Positions 49,601 through 63,200 are shown, numbered from the stretch's first letter. The stretch: 64,000 nucleotides of DNA from Pyrocephalus nanus (GCA_038380795.1 CM076274.1:19810027-19874026), one strand, 5' to 3'. Program-made: numbers and translations. The notes: generated by a model not told the origin, from the letters alone.

Positions 49601-51470
49601 GTGGTGCTGTTGTCACCTTTTGTTCCCTTGTTCCCATTGCTCTCTCCCCTGTGTCAGGGTGGTAGGTGTTTGCAAGCACCCAGCTGTGCTGTGATAGGCA
49701 CTCACCTCCCTGCCGAGGTCTGCCAGGCTGACGAGGCCAACAAGGAACCCTCTGCCTGCACAGCAGCTCAGGCATTACTCCTGTCTTTTCAAGAAGGTGA
49801 AGCAGCACAAAATATTATATGAAAAGTCTGCCTGTTCTTGGAAGAGAGATTGTTCTGTATTCTAAAATGCTAACAGATTGTAAACTGGCTCAGTGGTTGG
49901 GCTCAGGTCAAGCAAAGAGGACATGGACCAAATGCAGACAAAGAGCTCACAATTTGCATCACCTAAAAGAATTACGAGCAAGTTAAAAAGAAAGCCATTT
50001 TTAGAAACACTGAGACAAGCAGGGCAAAACACACATTTTGCCTTGCCTCATCTTAGGCTGTCTAATATGGGTGCAGTTCCCTGGTTAGCTGCTCTAACCC
50101 AGCCCTCTAGTGCTCATTTTTCTATATTTAAAATGAAACAAAATCCTGTAAAATGTAGCACAAACCACACTTCTAGGTGTGGAAATCTGCAGCACTCCTT
50201 TTTCACGAGCCAGGCAATAATACAACTCTGAGAGGCCAGTCTTAAAAAAGTTCCACAGCACCCAGCTTGCTCATAGCAAGAAATACCAAATACTCAACCG
50301 ATTGGTTGGCTTTCTACCCCAGAAAAACCACAGTTTCCCTTAATGTAGAGCTCTGAGACACAAATAGGTTTCCCTTCTTTCTCAGCCCTTTCTCAGATCA
50401 AACAGAGAGATTTAGACCAAGTTGGCCTCACACATACTGAAAATCCTACTCACTGCCTGACTGGAGACAGTCACTCGGGAAGTCATGTCACATGGTTGCC
50501 ATCCAGGAAGTGAGGAGCCTTCAAGGCCTGCTCCCAGTATAGACCAAAGCCATACAAGTCCAACTCATTTGCCTGGAAGAGAAATGACTCATGTAGTTCA
50601 GCCTCTTCTTATTTTTTGCTCAGCATGTATGATTTGTTTTCTTATCCTGCAGGCTGACAGAAACATGACGGAAGTGCCCGGGGCAACTGTGGCTTATTTT
50701 AACCTTCTCAGTCCTATTTCTGACATTCCAACAGGCAGGAAAGCTAGTGTCCAAAGACGTATTCTCCCCCAGTCCTTTGCAGGTAGCTCCTTTGTGCAGA
50801 GGCCTCTCTGCTATCCCATGGCATCCTTGAGTGACAGACAGCCCTGCCAAAGAGTAGCATGGAATACTTTGACTCCCTGCACTTGAAAGCTTAACAGCTT
50901 GTCCTAGAAACTCTTTCTTCGAAGGTCACCCACACTCTGAAAACAAACACAAGTCACTCAACCCTTCTGAGCCAGCAGCTGCTCCCTTCCTTGCCATCCC
51001 GCTGTGTGGGTGCAGAGAGCTGGCACTTGCCAGTGGCAGCCTGGGCTCCAACTTCAAGCTCACTAGGAGGTGGGGTTGAGGAGTGGGACTGCAAAGCTCC
51101 CCATCACCTCAGCTTTGCAAGGGGACACCAGGAGCGGGGACAGACTTGAAGTGGTACTGAAAGTGGTGGGTTTGGTGCTTTCGTTTAATCCATTTTTATT
51201 CTCTTTGCTTTATTACAGTAAACCTGGGATGAGTTGGAGGAGAAGAGGTTTGGGAGGAACAGGCACAGGCCAGAGGAGTTTTCTACCATATTACAAAGCA
51301 CAGGGCTACCCTGGGGAAGGATTGGCCTTGCCCTGGCCCATGCCAGGAAATCTTCCTCGCAAGTAGCCTTCTGCTAAGAATAAAATTCGGACAGGGATAA
51401 AATTTTGTACCGATTTTTGCATGAAGGACCAGAAAGGAAGTCAAAGCCTACTGTGGGGATTTACTCGTCA
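49601..51470. other. Gap between convergent 3' ends, no gene seen
   Basis: No exon-like sequence or repeat family was recognised. An AATAAA occurs at 51379-51384 on + and could serve a longer ARHGAP20 transcript. Confidence 0.5.
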
Positions 51471-51474
51471 GCAG

Positions 51475-51690
51475 GTACCCCGGGCCACGCCGAGGGGGCA
51501 GGGCCGGTGTCGGCAGTCAGAAGGTGCGGAGCTGCAGAGACCCTCAGCCACTGACCGCGGCTCCGGTAACGGGACCGAGCGAGAGGGAGGAAGGAGGGGA
51601 GGGAGGAGACGGAGGGCGGACCCAGAGCAGCCGCCCCGCCAGCGCCGCCACCGCAGCCCCACCCGCCCGGGGCCTGCGTTACACCCACAT
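51475..51690. promoter_or_regulatory. Small CpG-rich patch between the two genes
   Basis: About 22 CpG dinucleotides occur in roughly 210 bases, far above the surroundings. It lies between the 3' ends of two convergent genes and directly abuts the 3' end of an antisense CR1. It could be an orphan CpG island driving a non-coding transcript. Open frames through it run on into the CR1 and are not credible proteins. Confidence 0.5.
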
Positions 51691-51692
51691 TC

Positions 51693-52272
51693 CAGAGAAT
51701 CACGGAATCGTGGAATCATGGAATACCGTGAGCTGCGAGGGACCCATCAGGATCAGCGAGTCCTACTCCTGGCCCCTCACAGGCCACCCCAAAATCCTAC
51801 CATGTGTCTGAGAGCGTTGTCCAAACACTCCTCGAGCTCTGGCAGCCCTGGGGCTGTGACCGCTGCCCTGGGGAGCCTGTTCAGTGCCCGAATCCCCCTT
51901 TTCTAATATCCAGCCTAAACCTACCCTAACACAACTCCAGCCATTCCCTCGAGTCCTGTCACTGGTCACAAAGACTGGTAGGCACCCCTCTGCTTCTCCT
52001 CAGGAGGAGGTGAAGACCACAGTAAGGTGTGATTTCAATCTCCTCCAGCTGAACAAACCAAATGCCCTCAGCTGCTCCTTGTGTGGCCTCTCCAGACCCT
52101 TCAGCATCCTCGTGGCCCTGTTCTGGAAACTCTCTAATAGATTCATGTCTTTTTTTATATTGTGGTGCCCAAAACTGCACACAAGACTCAAGGTGAGGCC
52201 ACACCAGTGAAGAGTGGAACAGGACAGTCATTGCCTTTAACCGGCTGGTAATGCTGTGCTTAATCCACCCCA
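51693..52272 (-). mobile_element. CR1 LINE fragment, antisense
   Basis: On the - strand the CR1 3' end, with its repeated ATTCC(A/G)TGATTC units, is at 51693. The body reaches to about 52272 (AATGCTGTGCTTAATCCACC on +). It is in the same orientation as FDX1 and lies just beyond the predicted FDX1 3' end. Confidence 0.93.
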
Positions 52273-52339
52273 CCAAATTTCCATTCAGCTCATTCTATTC
52301 CAGCCAGGCTCGTGGTACCAGAAAAGCACATCTCACAAG

Positions 52340-52998
52340 TCTAAAAGCCTCTTTATTAGAATTTTATTTGACATGAGCAGTAGTACAGCAATGGGAAAAT
52401 TTAATATTTGGAGACAGTGGCTAATCCTGGAATAGAATGATTCAGGGACCTGTAACATCTCAAGTTCATAGAATTGGTTCCCACTTTCAGGAACAGTCAG
52501 CATGCGAGTGTTATCACTATGCTCTTGCTGACCAAACTCAAGCCACCTTCATCATCAAGCCCATCAGTACACTGACCTGTGAACAGCTAGCTCTTCTTAA
52601 GCTTCCCCTATTGGGAAAAATCTGTTCCACTTTTAAAGAGCCAAGCCTTGGAAAATTCTGAGCAGTTACTCATAATAGCAGAATTCTTAAATTTCCAAGG
52701 ACAGGGCAAGTCACATACAGTACAGATGTTTACTGGCACGCACTCAGGGGAATATAAAGCCATACACTTTAGTCCAGCTGCATACAGCAGAGCATTTCAG
52801 CACTTAAAACATGTACCAAAGAACCTATTAAGCATTAAAACTTGTTTAAATAAGGCATTTGCCAAACAGGCATTTTATACTGAATCAGACCTCTATGGCC
52901 TACTGCAAACCAGCCACAAAAAGCAATTTTGTCAACCAAAAGCAAAGTACCCTGCCACACCTAAATGAGGATGTGAGCTGTGCAGGAGTCATTTCCAG
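52340..52998 (-). other. FDX1: FDX1 3' untranslated region (predicted)
   Basis: It runs from the FDX1 stop codon down to just past two AATAAA hexamers on the - strand. It is about 650 bases with no recognised repeat. Confidence 0.6.
52352..52368 (-). terminator. FDX1: Two AATAAA polyadenylation signals for FDX1
   Basis: On the - strand, AATAAA occurs at 52368-52363 and again at 52357-52352. Both are downstream of the FDX1 stop and before the CR1. Confidence 0.6.
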
Positions 52999-53119
52999 TT
53001 ACTGTTTGCTTTGCTTTCCAGTCTCCATCTGTCTCCTGATGTCTGACGCATCCATGGGGACCCGCACTGTCAGACCATCCATTGACTTCTTAACGTATAC
53101 CTGGCAGCCAAGGCGTGAT
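52999..53119 (-). CDS. FDX1: FDX1 exon 4 (last cluster cysteine, stop)
   Basis: On the - strand the acceptor is TTCTTCTCAG. It encodes [20 protein letters not shown] and the C-terminus, ending in GKQSKQ and TAA. Confidence 0.96.
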
Positions 53120-54043
53120 CTGAGAAGAAAACATGAAGTGAGGCTCGTCTGTTCCCACAGAAAAGGGAGAAATTCCCCACCCACACTGGGACGTCTGGTC
53201 CAGGATGGGTTTTCACTAAAGCTCCTATTAAAGATCTTCTGTGCCCCAAGAGAAAGCAGCTCACGAACTGTAATATAGAACAAGCCCTGCCCCCTTGGAA
53301 AGAGGTGCCACGTGCTGAATCTGCCTCAGAGGCTTGAGGATCTACTGCGATCAGCAGGGAGGCTTACGTCTCAGTGAGTCCATACGCCAAGTCTAGCATG
53401 TCCAGCTCTTCATCTGAGACAGCATCAAGCTTTTGGAAGGTGTCCTTGTCAAAGATGAGGTGACAAGTGGAGCAGGCTAATGTTCCCTCACATGCACCTG
53501 GTGGAGAAACGAGGGAATGACAGCAAATCAGGAAAAACAAGCATGAGAGAGACCATCTTCAGGAACAGTGTGAGAAAAGGTCCGTTAGCAGATCTGGAAC
53601 ATGTCAAAAGAGATGCCAGAAAACACAACAGACAGATGCAGATTTTAGCCTGCCTCTTCTCTGGGAGGATCACAATCAGTTTTCAAATTTGTATATCAGC
53701 TCTAACCAGTCAAACACACTGACAGAGGCTGCTAGAATGCCAGTGGTGACTGTGAAGTCACACTGCCATCTCAGCATGGTAAGCCACCCAGAAAGCAGCT
53801 TTTGGGGAAGGGAAGCTTGCTTTATGGCCTCAGCAGAACAGTGGCATATGTACAGTGGCATTCCCAAGTACCCACTGGTCCTTAGAGCACACACAATACA
53901 TCCTTCTGCAATACCTACCAAATCCATCAATGGCCAAGTTTTGATTGACTGCCACTTCTAGCAAACTCTCCCCTTCTTTGGCTGTGGTTGTAAGTCGCTC
54001 TCCATCCCGATTTATAAAATGCACTGTCACCTGACCTGTGGAG
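52999..54043 (-). CDS. FDX1: FDX1, ferredoxin 1 (adrenodoxin), exons 2-4, 5' end outside window
   Basis: The three exons below encode the whole [2Fe-2S] ferredoxin fold, 124 residues plus a split serine codon at the left junction. The four cluster cysteines are present: three in [15 protein letters not shown] and the fourth in [10 protein letters not shown]. The acidic helix [17 protein letters not shown] carries the aspartates that bind adrenodoxin reductase and P450 partners. The protein acts in the mitochondrial matrix, carrying electrons from FDXR to mitochondrial P450s (such as side-chain cleavage), and is also tied to iron-sulfur cluster and lipoylation biology. The mitochondrial presequence and start codon would be in exon 1, which is not in the window, so intron 1 exceeds 9.9 kb. 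FDX2 is excluded by the sequence match to FDX1 and by the ARHGAP20 neighbour. Confidence 0.95.
53368..53497 (-). CDS. FDX1: FDX1 exon 3 (three cluster cysteines)
   Basis: On the - strand the acceptor is CTCCACCAG and the donor AC/GTAAGC. It encodes [20 protein letters not shown] and [20 protein letters not shown]. Confidence 0.97.
53919..54043 (-). CDS. FDX1: FDX1 exon 2
   Basis: On the - strand the acceptor is TTTTACAG and the donor TG/GTAGGT. It encodes [20 protein letters not shown] and [16 protein letters not shown], matching adrenodoxin [11 protein letters not shown] and NLDIDGFG. Confidence 0.96.
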
Positions 54044-57000
54044 CTGTAAAACAAGTTTGCAAAAATCAGGACTCCACCCTTTCCTGCACGCCCACAGTTG
54101 AGGTCTTTTGGCTGAGCACTAGAGACATGGCACTAGAGACAAGGGAAACATGCATACAACACTTTCTCAAAGGATTACACCATGGACCTCAGAAAACATT
54201 CAAATTAACAGTTCTCAGTGGCAGGCAAGTCTGAGTTGCCCCAAAGTATTTCCCACTTTATCAAACATCACTCAGAATAAATGTCTATCTGAGCATGAAA
54301 AAGTACGGTGCTCTGCACCTGCTGCTTCTGCTTGGGCAGACTGGCAGAGGGAGCATGTTAGGCAGGCAAAGCATTTGCAAGTCCTGGGCCTGGGATGCTA
54401 AATCCTGGATAGAATGATGTAATAACAAGCAAAGTGCTCAGGATCAGATACTAATCCTGCAAGAAGGGATGTTGTCATTCGTGGGTTTTTTTTCCCATTC
54501 CTTTCCAAAGGAGATCACTTGTGACTGTTCCTCTTCTGCTGCTTTTTCTTCACTGAAGTGCCCACTTCTTTCCTGAACTCCATCACAGGGAGCCTTCTTG
54601 TGACAAGACATGCCCATCCCCAACTTACAGAGCTCCTGGGCTGAGTAACCTCCTCTGAACTGATGTGATCCTCACTCAGAAGAAATTGCCAGTTATTTTG
54701 ATAGCTTGTGAGATTTATAAATAAGAGGAAAACAGGACCTATTTCATCTCCTCCAGACCAGGCTCTCACACCAGTGTGGAGAAGGCTGCCACTCTGACAA
54801 TGGTGTCAGGGATTCCTCACCAAGGCAGTACATTCTGAGACTGTGTTACATTTGCCAGGGGAAGCACATGAGCAAACTGTTGTTTCTTAGTGTACATACC
54901 CAAACAATCACTTAGAAGAAGGATTTACGCAAAGGTCTCATCTCCTGTGCTGAAAGGGGGCAGCACCTTGGAGGTAGTGGGGCCTTTTGCCCAGTAACTC
55001 TGTGTGGCACTCCCCAAGTACCAATCACCCCAAAGCCCAGGGCATTCTCCAGTGGCAGAAGCTGTGTCCACTCTCTACTCTTCCATCAGGCTGACAACAC
55101 ACACCATTCATCCAGATCCCTGTAGAGATCCACCTCTGCCTCCCCCAGCTCTGGTAACTCCAAAGTTATCAGTATCAGTGCTGCCCTGTGGCTTTGCTGC
55201 TGTCATTTCTGGCAAACAAAGCCTTGAAACTGGAGCAAATTTTGCAGTGAGGACTGGCCAAGCTCACAGTCCCCTGATTTTTCTCACTTACACAAGACTG
55301 AGTGAAGCAACACCCAGCTTCTTCTAATGCAGGTGCTGGGATAAAGCTTGGTAACACTTCTTCTGGAAGCCCTGGGGCCAGTGAGACAAACAGCAAACAT
55401 GGCTCAGAGCTGTGAGAATTTCTAATGTTATCTACTGATTTTTCACACTGGGTTTGCAATTCACACCAAGTACAAACTGTCATAGCCCCAGGTCACATGT
55501 TACAGCATAACTGTCAGCTGAGGAATCGCTATAGTGCCTACGCTCCTCAGTAGCAGGTGTCCTCTTGGGAAGTCACAGACTGGGAGGAGGAATTGGTTAA
55601 ATGGGAACTGTACCTGTGATAGCAACACCAGCAGCTGTAAAGACCCTGCCTGCTCAACCCCTCTCTGCTCTGTGGCAAGGAAAATAAAGAATGTGGAGAT
55701 TTCTGCCGATTTGCTTCTAATGTTAGGCACAAATATATAAGGATCAACTTTAAACAATTTCCTTTGCTCGCTCTTAACTCACAGGAGGCAGAGGTGGAGT
55801 ACAGGGGATGTATCCAGCTGGATACGAGAAAGGAAAGAATTCCTGTAAAAATGTAATGAGAAAGTGGGAAGAAACGTCCTCTCTCTCCTCTTTCAACTTT
55901 GCAGGTCTTCTTCATTCTGCTTCATGTAAGTCACAATGAATGACCATCCAGCTCTAATTCTATTTAGCTGCTAGCAAATCAGTGCAGTTCATCTCTAAGT
56001 CAGTAAGGATACATTAAGATGTGGACTTCATCAACAAGACTTTAGGAGCAAAAAATTCAAAGTCAATTCCCATATTCCATCAAAAGTTGGAAGTGAAGAA
56101 GAGATGAAACAGTATTTTTCGCTTTCTCTGCTCTTTTGTTTGCAGTTGTGCTTTGATTCAGCTAGCAGGAGCAGGACACAGGAACCACGGTACTTTCATC
56201 CCAGGAGGCCAGCTTCCTGTTTTTCCACGAGCTTCAGCTGCAAAAGATGCCTGAGCTGTTAGTGTAGACTAACTAACATAATCAGGGTCCTCTGGTTATG
56301 CAAACAGCTGTGAAGTTGGCACAGGGCCGTGCTGCAGAGGGAAGAGTTTCCCCACCTGCAAAAAGGAAAGGTCACGTTGCAATCACACACAGCTATGCAG
56401 GACCACCCTGTTTCCGAAACCAAACAGCCAGAAAACATTGTTAAGACATTTCAGTCTCCTTCATAAAGACACCTGCAGACATTTCTTTGTAAATAAGCAA
56501 TTTAAAAAGTAGTTCTCAAATGTCAAAATAAAACAAACTAAAACAACCCTCTTCATATTTTGGTGGATCAGATTGATTTATTCCATTTCTATGACAAACA
56601 AGCAGGTCTCTGGCCAATGTTTGATTTAAATTTATAGGTGAAGTCATTTGTTACACAATAGAAATGGTAAAGTGATAAAACTTCACTTAGTGCTTCAAAT
56701 GGATTCTTCAACAGGATAATAAAGCTGACTGCCTGCAGAGAGTGCTGAAGCCAAGAATCCCAAAGCTGCCAACACTTTTTTTGACAGAAAACTTAATTCC
56801 TGTTATCTCTGAGGCACCTAGATCTTCAGCCAACATCAGTCCCATGAGAATCTCTGCACCCACAAATCTAGTTCCCTGCAGTTCCTCTGAGATACAACCT
56901 TGCCTTGACTGTTCCTGCCAGTTACACGAGCCCCAAGACAGCCAAGTTGCAGCCAGGGACAGCACACAGGGTACAAGGGACAGCCCACTTAGGTACAAGG

Positions 57001-59169
57001 AAGTACAGGTGCTATTGCCTCGTGTGACCCCTCGTGTGACTCTGGATGAGCCTGGGCGCAGCACTTCACTCTTCTCCAGGGCAGGGATGATGCCAAGCAC
57101 TCCTGACCACGACACAGAGAGCACCTGCAAGCAGCTTCTCTCTCTCTGCTAGCTGAAAGGAACATTTAAGCTGTTTGTCTGCATTCTCAGTGTAGGTTGG
57201 GGGCATAAACCCAGCCCAATGACTCCCCATTTTAACTGTTCGGTTCAGTCACCTCCCACAGACTCACTGGTCTCCTTGTCTTCATATCCCTCAAATCAGT
57301 CCAAGGCTCAAGTCTCCTCTGGAGGACCTCTGCTTTTGGGTGCCCAAGACTGGAAACAAAGTCTGCAGCTTTTATTTTTTTATTTACTTTTGAATTTGTT
57401 TATTGGTGTTTCTGAAACTATGAAAAAATTCCTTTTACATTTTGTTACGTAATTTTGAATGAGGATTAAAAAAAAAAAAAATCAAAACTGATTAGACTAA
57501 GTTTTGCTTCATTTAGGCTGAACTATTTTAGAATGGCATCACAGGACACATGGTCAGAGCTTTGGAAAGATCTTACCGGGATGTGACAAACTCAGCAATG
57601 CAAGTTCAATGCACGACAACTGATTATTCCCTTTTAAAAAATAAAATCTCAAACTTTCTGTGACAAAGGAAGCTAGTGAAGGGGTTTCAACAAAGTGATT
57701 CTTCTCCCGATCAATATTTTCCCTAGAAGATACTTTCCAAGGCCATACAAAGCAGCAAGATGCCTACAAGTAGTGCCAGAGATAACTTCATAAAGCACAA
57801 ACCAAATAGAAAGAAATTCCTTTATTTTGCAATCTCCTTCTGAACTATCCCTAAAGAATAGAGAGAGGAAATGCTGGCAGGTAGTCTGCCATAGTTCCTG
57901 CTGTGGAAATACAGAAGAGTGCTATGTGCCCACAGTCCCTCCTCAGCCCTTCAGCACAGGAGGGCAGTTGGCTCCTGCACCTTGAAGATTTCCATCTTGA
58001 GGAATGTCCAGCCTTCTTGGACTCCTCGGCCCCTCAGGGCTGCCTCCAAAGGGGCTGTGTCAGCCAGGCCTCTTAACTGAACCAACTCTGCCTTTTCAGG
58101 AGCCCTCCACCCTGGCAGGGACCAAATGCATTTAGAAACAATTATGAACACGCACTTCTGAAGCATTTTTGCCACAGAGTTCAAAGCAAGCTCAGTATTC
58201 ATGACAGACTGTGCATCCCATCCCAAGCAAGCAGTCTAGTTAAGTCCAGCACAAGCCCCTGGTCCCAGGAGCCAGGCAGGACACTGGAGGCATGGGCTGG
58301 CAGAGACCCTTGCACCCGGAGTTGTCCCTAGCAGCCAAGCACCTGAGCCAGATTCTCCATCTCTCTGCCCAGCACAGGCATCAGCAAGGCACAACAGCTC
58401 AGTCACAGCTCAAGGAGCTGCAGACATCATCCCCCTCCTGCTCTGCCCCTACAGCAGAGGGGACTAGAAACACAAGAGAACTCGCAATTCCCAGAGAAAC
58501 TCTGTGGTCATTCCAGCTTCCCCACAGCAGGAACACAGCAGGCTGATGGCCTAGCTGCCCAACACACCTTGCCCATTGTCCCCCTTCTCAGAGGCTGGTG
58601 TCTGGGCCACAGGGGCCAAAGGACTCTTATGCCACGTTGTCACTTTCATGAGCTGGATCCAGGCCACTAGCTGTGGCCCCCACAACTCCGGGGGCAAGGG
58701 GCAACACCCCTCAGACAGGTCCCCAAAGCTCCAGGGGCAGGTTGGCCATGGCACCACCCATCAGCATCTGCTTACCTCAGGTGGTGGCCTCGTCCACTAC
58801 GTCCCACAGGCCATGGCTATGCTGGCCTCTCTCCTCTCCCTTTTGCAGGGCAAGGCAGGGGTGCACGTCTGTCCCTTCAGATGCAGTAAGGCACAGACAG
58901 CATTTGACTCACCTCGACTCCCCGCGGGCATCCTGGAGCCTGTGTGTGGAGCTGAAGCCTCTTTCTGACCACCACTTTGCTGGATTGTGATGATGCTCAG
59001 TCACCCCACTGAGATAAATAAAGTGAATTTTGCTCACATTCAGTCCACTTCGCAAGGGCCGCATGAGCCCCAGGAAGCCTTGAGCTATCATGCTGCTTTA
59101 AGTCGCTCCCTGTGTCTCCTGGACTGTCGTTTGTTGCAAGGACAGCCAGATTAAAAGCTTATAAGTACA

Positions 59170-59275
59170 TCTGAGAGAGGGAAAAAAAAGGAAAGAAAGA
59201 AAAACAGAAAAAAGTAGGACAGCCTCCCTGGGGGTGGAGGGAGGGAAGAAGGAGGGGAAGCAGGAAAGAAGGATG
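59170..59275. repeat. Purine-rich (GA/GGA) tract
   Basis: Two stretches, GAGAGAGGGAAAA-type and GGAGGGAGGAAG-type, are almost free of pyrimidines on the + strand. Confidence 0.75.
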
Positions 59276-60135
59276 GACCAAAGGATCTTGCTGCAGTCCA
59301 GCCCATCAGGGCATGGGTGAAGAACAGTAATATGAACACCACCTCTACATACCAGTTCCTGAGCAATGCTCATCTTGTTCTGCATTAGACTTCCCTTTTA
59401 GGAACCAGAACTAAATCCCAGTTCAGGACCAATATTCATTGTTATGTCTAATCATAAAAGGGGTTACAAGCTGAGGGCTGGAAGAGGGCATCAGGAGCCC
59501 TAATGGTTGCTGCCTTGAGGAGAGGGGCAAGCCAGTTCCTACAGCAAGGGGTGAAAGTAAGACTAATGAGTTCTGCTAATGACATGATGGCATCCAGCCA
59601 CATCGTTGCCTTTCCCAATACTGCAGGCTCTTACCTACCTCTGAAATGTGAATATTCACTTACTTTGCAGGATGGTGGTGAGAAGCAAGCACACTTAGCT
59701 CATTTGCCAAACTCTCTGCTGAAAAGTACCATAAAGGCACAAAGAAGTAGCATTCATTTCACTCTGATACTTCATACTAGTAAGCCTTCTATAGAAGAAA
59801 ACTAATTTATTCCCAGAAATACTGTCACTGGTATAGTCTACCCTCCTCTCCAGGGTAAATCAATTATTTGTCCAAGAGGACCCAAACTGCAGCAGCAGAG
59901 ACAGTTTCACTGGAGTTTGGGAACAGCTCTTATTTCAAGAGCCTGAATTGTCCCTAATACCAAATTAACAGCTCTCCATTTGGTAGGATGTCTGCTTTAA
60001 TCAAGTTTTTTTTAATGCAGTAACATATTAGTAGCCAGTATAAGAAAAAAACTTAAATACTGGACTCTCTAATCAGTTGGTACAGGGGAAAGAAACTAGA
60101 GCATGAGAACTGGATAGCAAATGTCCCCCTAAACA

Positions 60136-60152
60136 ACACACACACACACACA
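60136..60152. repeat. (AC)n microsatellite
   Basis: About eight AC units without interruption. Confidence 0.9.
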
Positions 60153-60262
60153 GTGGATTCACAGTTCTGAAGATAAGTAGAAAGTTTTGGGGTTTCACCC
60201 CAAAATGAAAGTTTTCCACCCAAAGCTTTCAGGTTGGAAGGGGATGCTTAAGCTTTCTGGAG

Positions 60263-60288
60263 AAAAAAAAAAAAAAAAAAAAAAAAAA
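60263..60288. repeat. A26 homopolymer
   Basis: 26 consecutive A residues in FDX1 intron 1, with no retroposed sequence recognised immediately 5' of it. Confidence 0.9.
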
Positions 60289-63200
60289 GCATTAAAGTCA
60301 TTAAGGAATGCAACTATTTTCTAGAATTTTCTATAAGCTGGGATGGAAATCCATTCTTCAGTCCAACAGTTTCAAAGGCAAGTGTTCAAGCATTCAAACA
60401 CATCCCTCAGGCCCGGTGGAGAGACCCATGGACAATTCATAAAGGATTAAAAAGAAAAAAAAACATTCTTCAGAGGAAATCATATTTCTAAAATCACCTG
60501 TCACTTTGCACCTGGTAGAGCAGCACATAGATTTATTTCTTTCCACCTCCCACTGTTTACTGAGGGCAGGCCAGGCAGTTGTGCTCCCACACCGTGATAC
60601 ACACATGGAGGGACATGAACTGAGAAAATGTGGAGGGCATCACTGACCAAAGCCTCACTCCTTTTGCTGGACATGGGTGACACTTCTCAGCTCAGTATGT
60701 CATAAGCTTGGCCACAGGCCCTCCCAGCCTAACAACACCCTCATGTTAGTCCCAGCTCATAATACAAATGCTTTTCTTTTTTTCCTGCTACAGGATTTGC
60801 CCTTCAGGTTTTGTTCAGGTCAGCAGCTCTGAGGGCAGGGAGGGTGGGATGAACCACTGAGTATCACTAGAGCTTTAATTCAAAGTAAGTTCTACCCCCA
60901 GTCCCAGTCAGTGAGAGCTGCCATCTACTGAGAGGTCACCACAGCATCTTCCTGAGAGCAGCAGGGCAGTGGCATAATGCCAAAGCAGGGATAGCAAGCA
61001 TGGGTGCACATTAGATGGCCCAGCCATGCCCAGAATCACTGGGACTTCTCTGTAATTTCACCCCTCAGAAACAGTTAAGGTAAGAATTCCTCATTTCAAA
61101 TCACTCGCAGAATGTCCTTCAAAGGCTTCCCTCCCCATGCTCGTATCACAGAGGAGAGCTGGCAGGGAGGGCTGTGGTTTGTTTTAGCTGAACGCAGCTC
61201 TGGCCGGTGGCCCTGCTCTGTGGCCCCTCACTTTCAGGTCAGCTTTCCGAGTGGTTTGCTATCTCCTACAAGTTGCCCTGAGAACTTCAGCCTTCAAATC
61301 CAAATTCTTGGGCTGCATCTCACCCTTGAATTTAGAACCACTGAGAGACTCTGACCACTTCTGCCTTTGTTTTGCAGGCACTACAGAAATGCAGCAGGCA
61401 GCCCAGCTCTGTTTGACATTTTCCATTGAAGGAAAGCAAGGCTTGCCAAGAGGGATGCAAGGAAAGGGGCCACAGCACATACAAGTAAACCAGAAAGCGT
61501 CTTATCTCTCCAGCAAACCTTGAATTGAGAGATACACTGGATATATACGCAGGAGTTTCCACAGCAAGGACATTTGTGTGTTTGCCTGGCACTGACCTCG
61601 CTCCTTGCCAGGAACTCAGAGCACAGCAAGTGACAGGTCAATGTCGCCTGATGGAAGAGAGGGAAGTCAGGTTTGAGAAGGGAGGTGAGGTGCAGCAAAG
61701 GGGACTACTGTCGCCTGATGAAAGCAAGAACAATCCCACTGGGGCAGGAGAAAATCAGGCCCTTATAGATTTTGGATAGCCTGTTCTAAGGTCTTTGAAA
61801 TGCTGAGAAAGGATAGAAGCAAGATCTTTTCCCTCCATTCTATCTGGCAGCAAGCCTAGAAGTAAATGCAGCCTTTCCAGAGTAAACCAGTATTCATTTA
61901 ACCCAGGACACAAAAATAGAAAGCTTTGCAAATAACCACCCCTACCACAAAAAACAAATCCACCAACAAAAAACAACCCAAACCAAACAACCAGCAAAAT
62001 CAACTAAGCAAAAAACCCAGTGCTTTAAAAAAAACCCCTCAAAATGATGCTTAATAGGTCAGCACATACTTTATGAGCAGGCCAGACACAGCTGAAGAGA
62101 GTCTTTAGAACTGTTTCATGTAAGATTTGGCAGAAGCTAAGTTCCCAGCAGTGCATGTGGGCTCATTTCCTCCCCTACCCAGTTTCTAGCCACCAGGCCA
62201 TGCTCTGTCAGTGCTGTGCCTACACATCCAGACGTGTTGGCAGACGCTAAGAGGGAAGTGGTTTTCTGGCTTGAAATACTGTCCAGTATTTTCTGCACCA
62301 CACTCCAAATAAATCGGTAACTCTCCCCCCAGTCTAGGGATTCTCATGCAAATGTCCAAAACACATCTGAGTTGCCATTAACTCTACCTCACTCCTTTCT
62401 GCACAAGTAGTCAACACTGAAATCAGCAGTGCCCTGATCCAACCAGACGTTATGTAACACCTCTGCATCCCTCCACAGTGGGAAGCACGCTTGGACTTCT
62501 GACATACCTCCTCTGACCACTGTTAGAGTTCCTTGCCAGAAAGCAGAGCTGCCTTCGCTCAGTCACTGCCCATGCTATTCAGCTGTAGATAGACGCAAGC
62601 CCATGCGGTTCCCATGGGTGAAGTCTCAGGAATTGTAGTCAGAGCAGCAGGCACACAGACCCAAGAATAATGAAGGCTTCCAGAAGGCAGCCTTCATTAA
62701 CTGGAAAAGCAAGAACAGCCTCCCCTCCTAACAAGCCCACTGCCTCACAAATACTCCTGTAGGGAAGCAGATAACAGGCTGCTTGCTCACACAGAACTAA
62801 AGCACTGAACAAAACTAAAATTCCCCTTCCCCACTGTCAATACAAAAGCCCATCAACCAGCCGTCCTGTTCGAGAGCAAGCTCCTAATAAAAGCAAACAG
62901 GACAATTTGTGTTGATTTGACTTTCTTCAAGCCCACAAGCCCAGGGACAGAGTGCTGCTGCTGCCTCAAAAGCAATGCACTGAGTGTAGGCACAGGACAA
63001 AGTGCTCAGTGGGCTCAGGTTGCAGATACTGCCTCAGAAGTTGGAGGACAGAAAACTGTAAATGTGCCTCAGTTTCTACATCTCTCAAACAAGATCTCTC
63101 AAACAAATCTACTGTTTTCCTGTTCTTACCCCCTTCTCTAGATGTTCAGCAACCTTCCTGACAATGACAAACAAAAGGAGCAAGGGTCAGATTTTTACCA

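Noticed and set aside
51421..51906. 161-codon + frame through the CpG-rich patch
   Set aside because: Its second half is antisense CR1 sequence. The first half is GC-rich without a domain.
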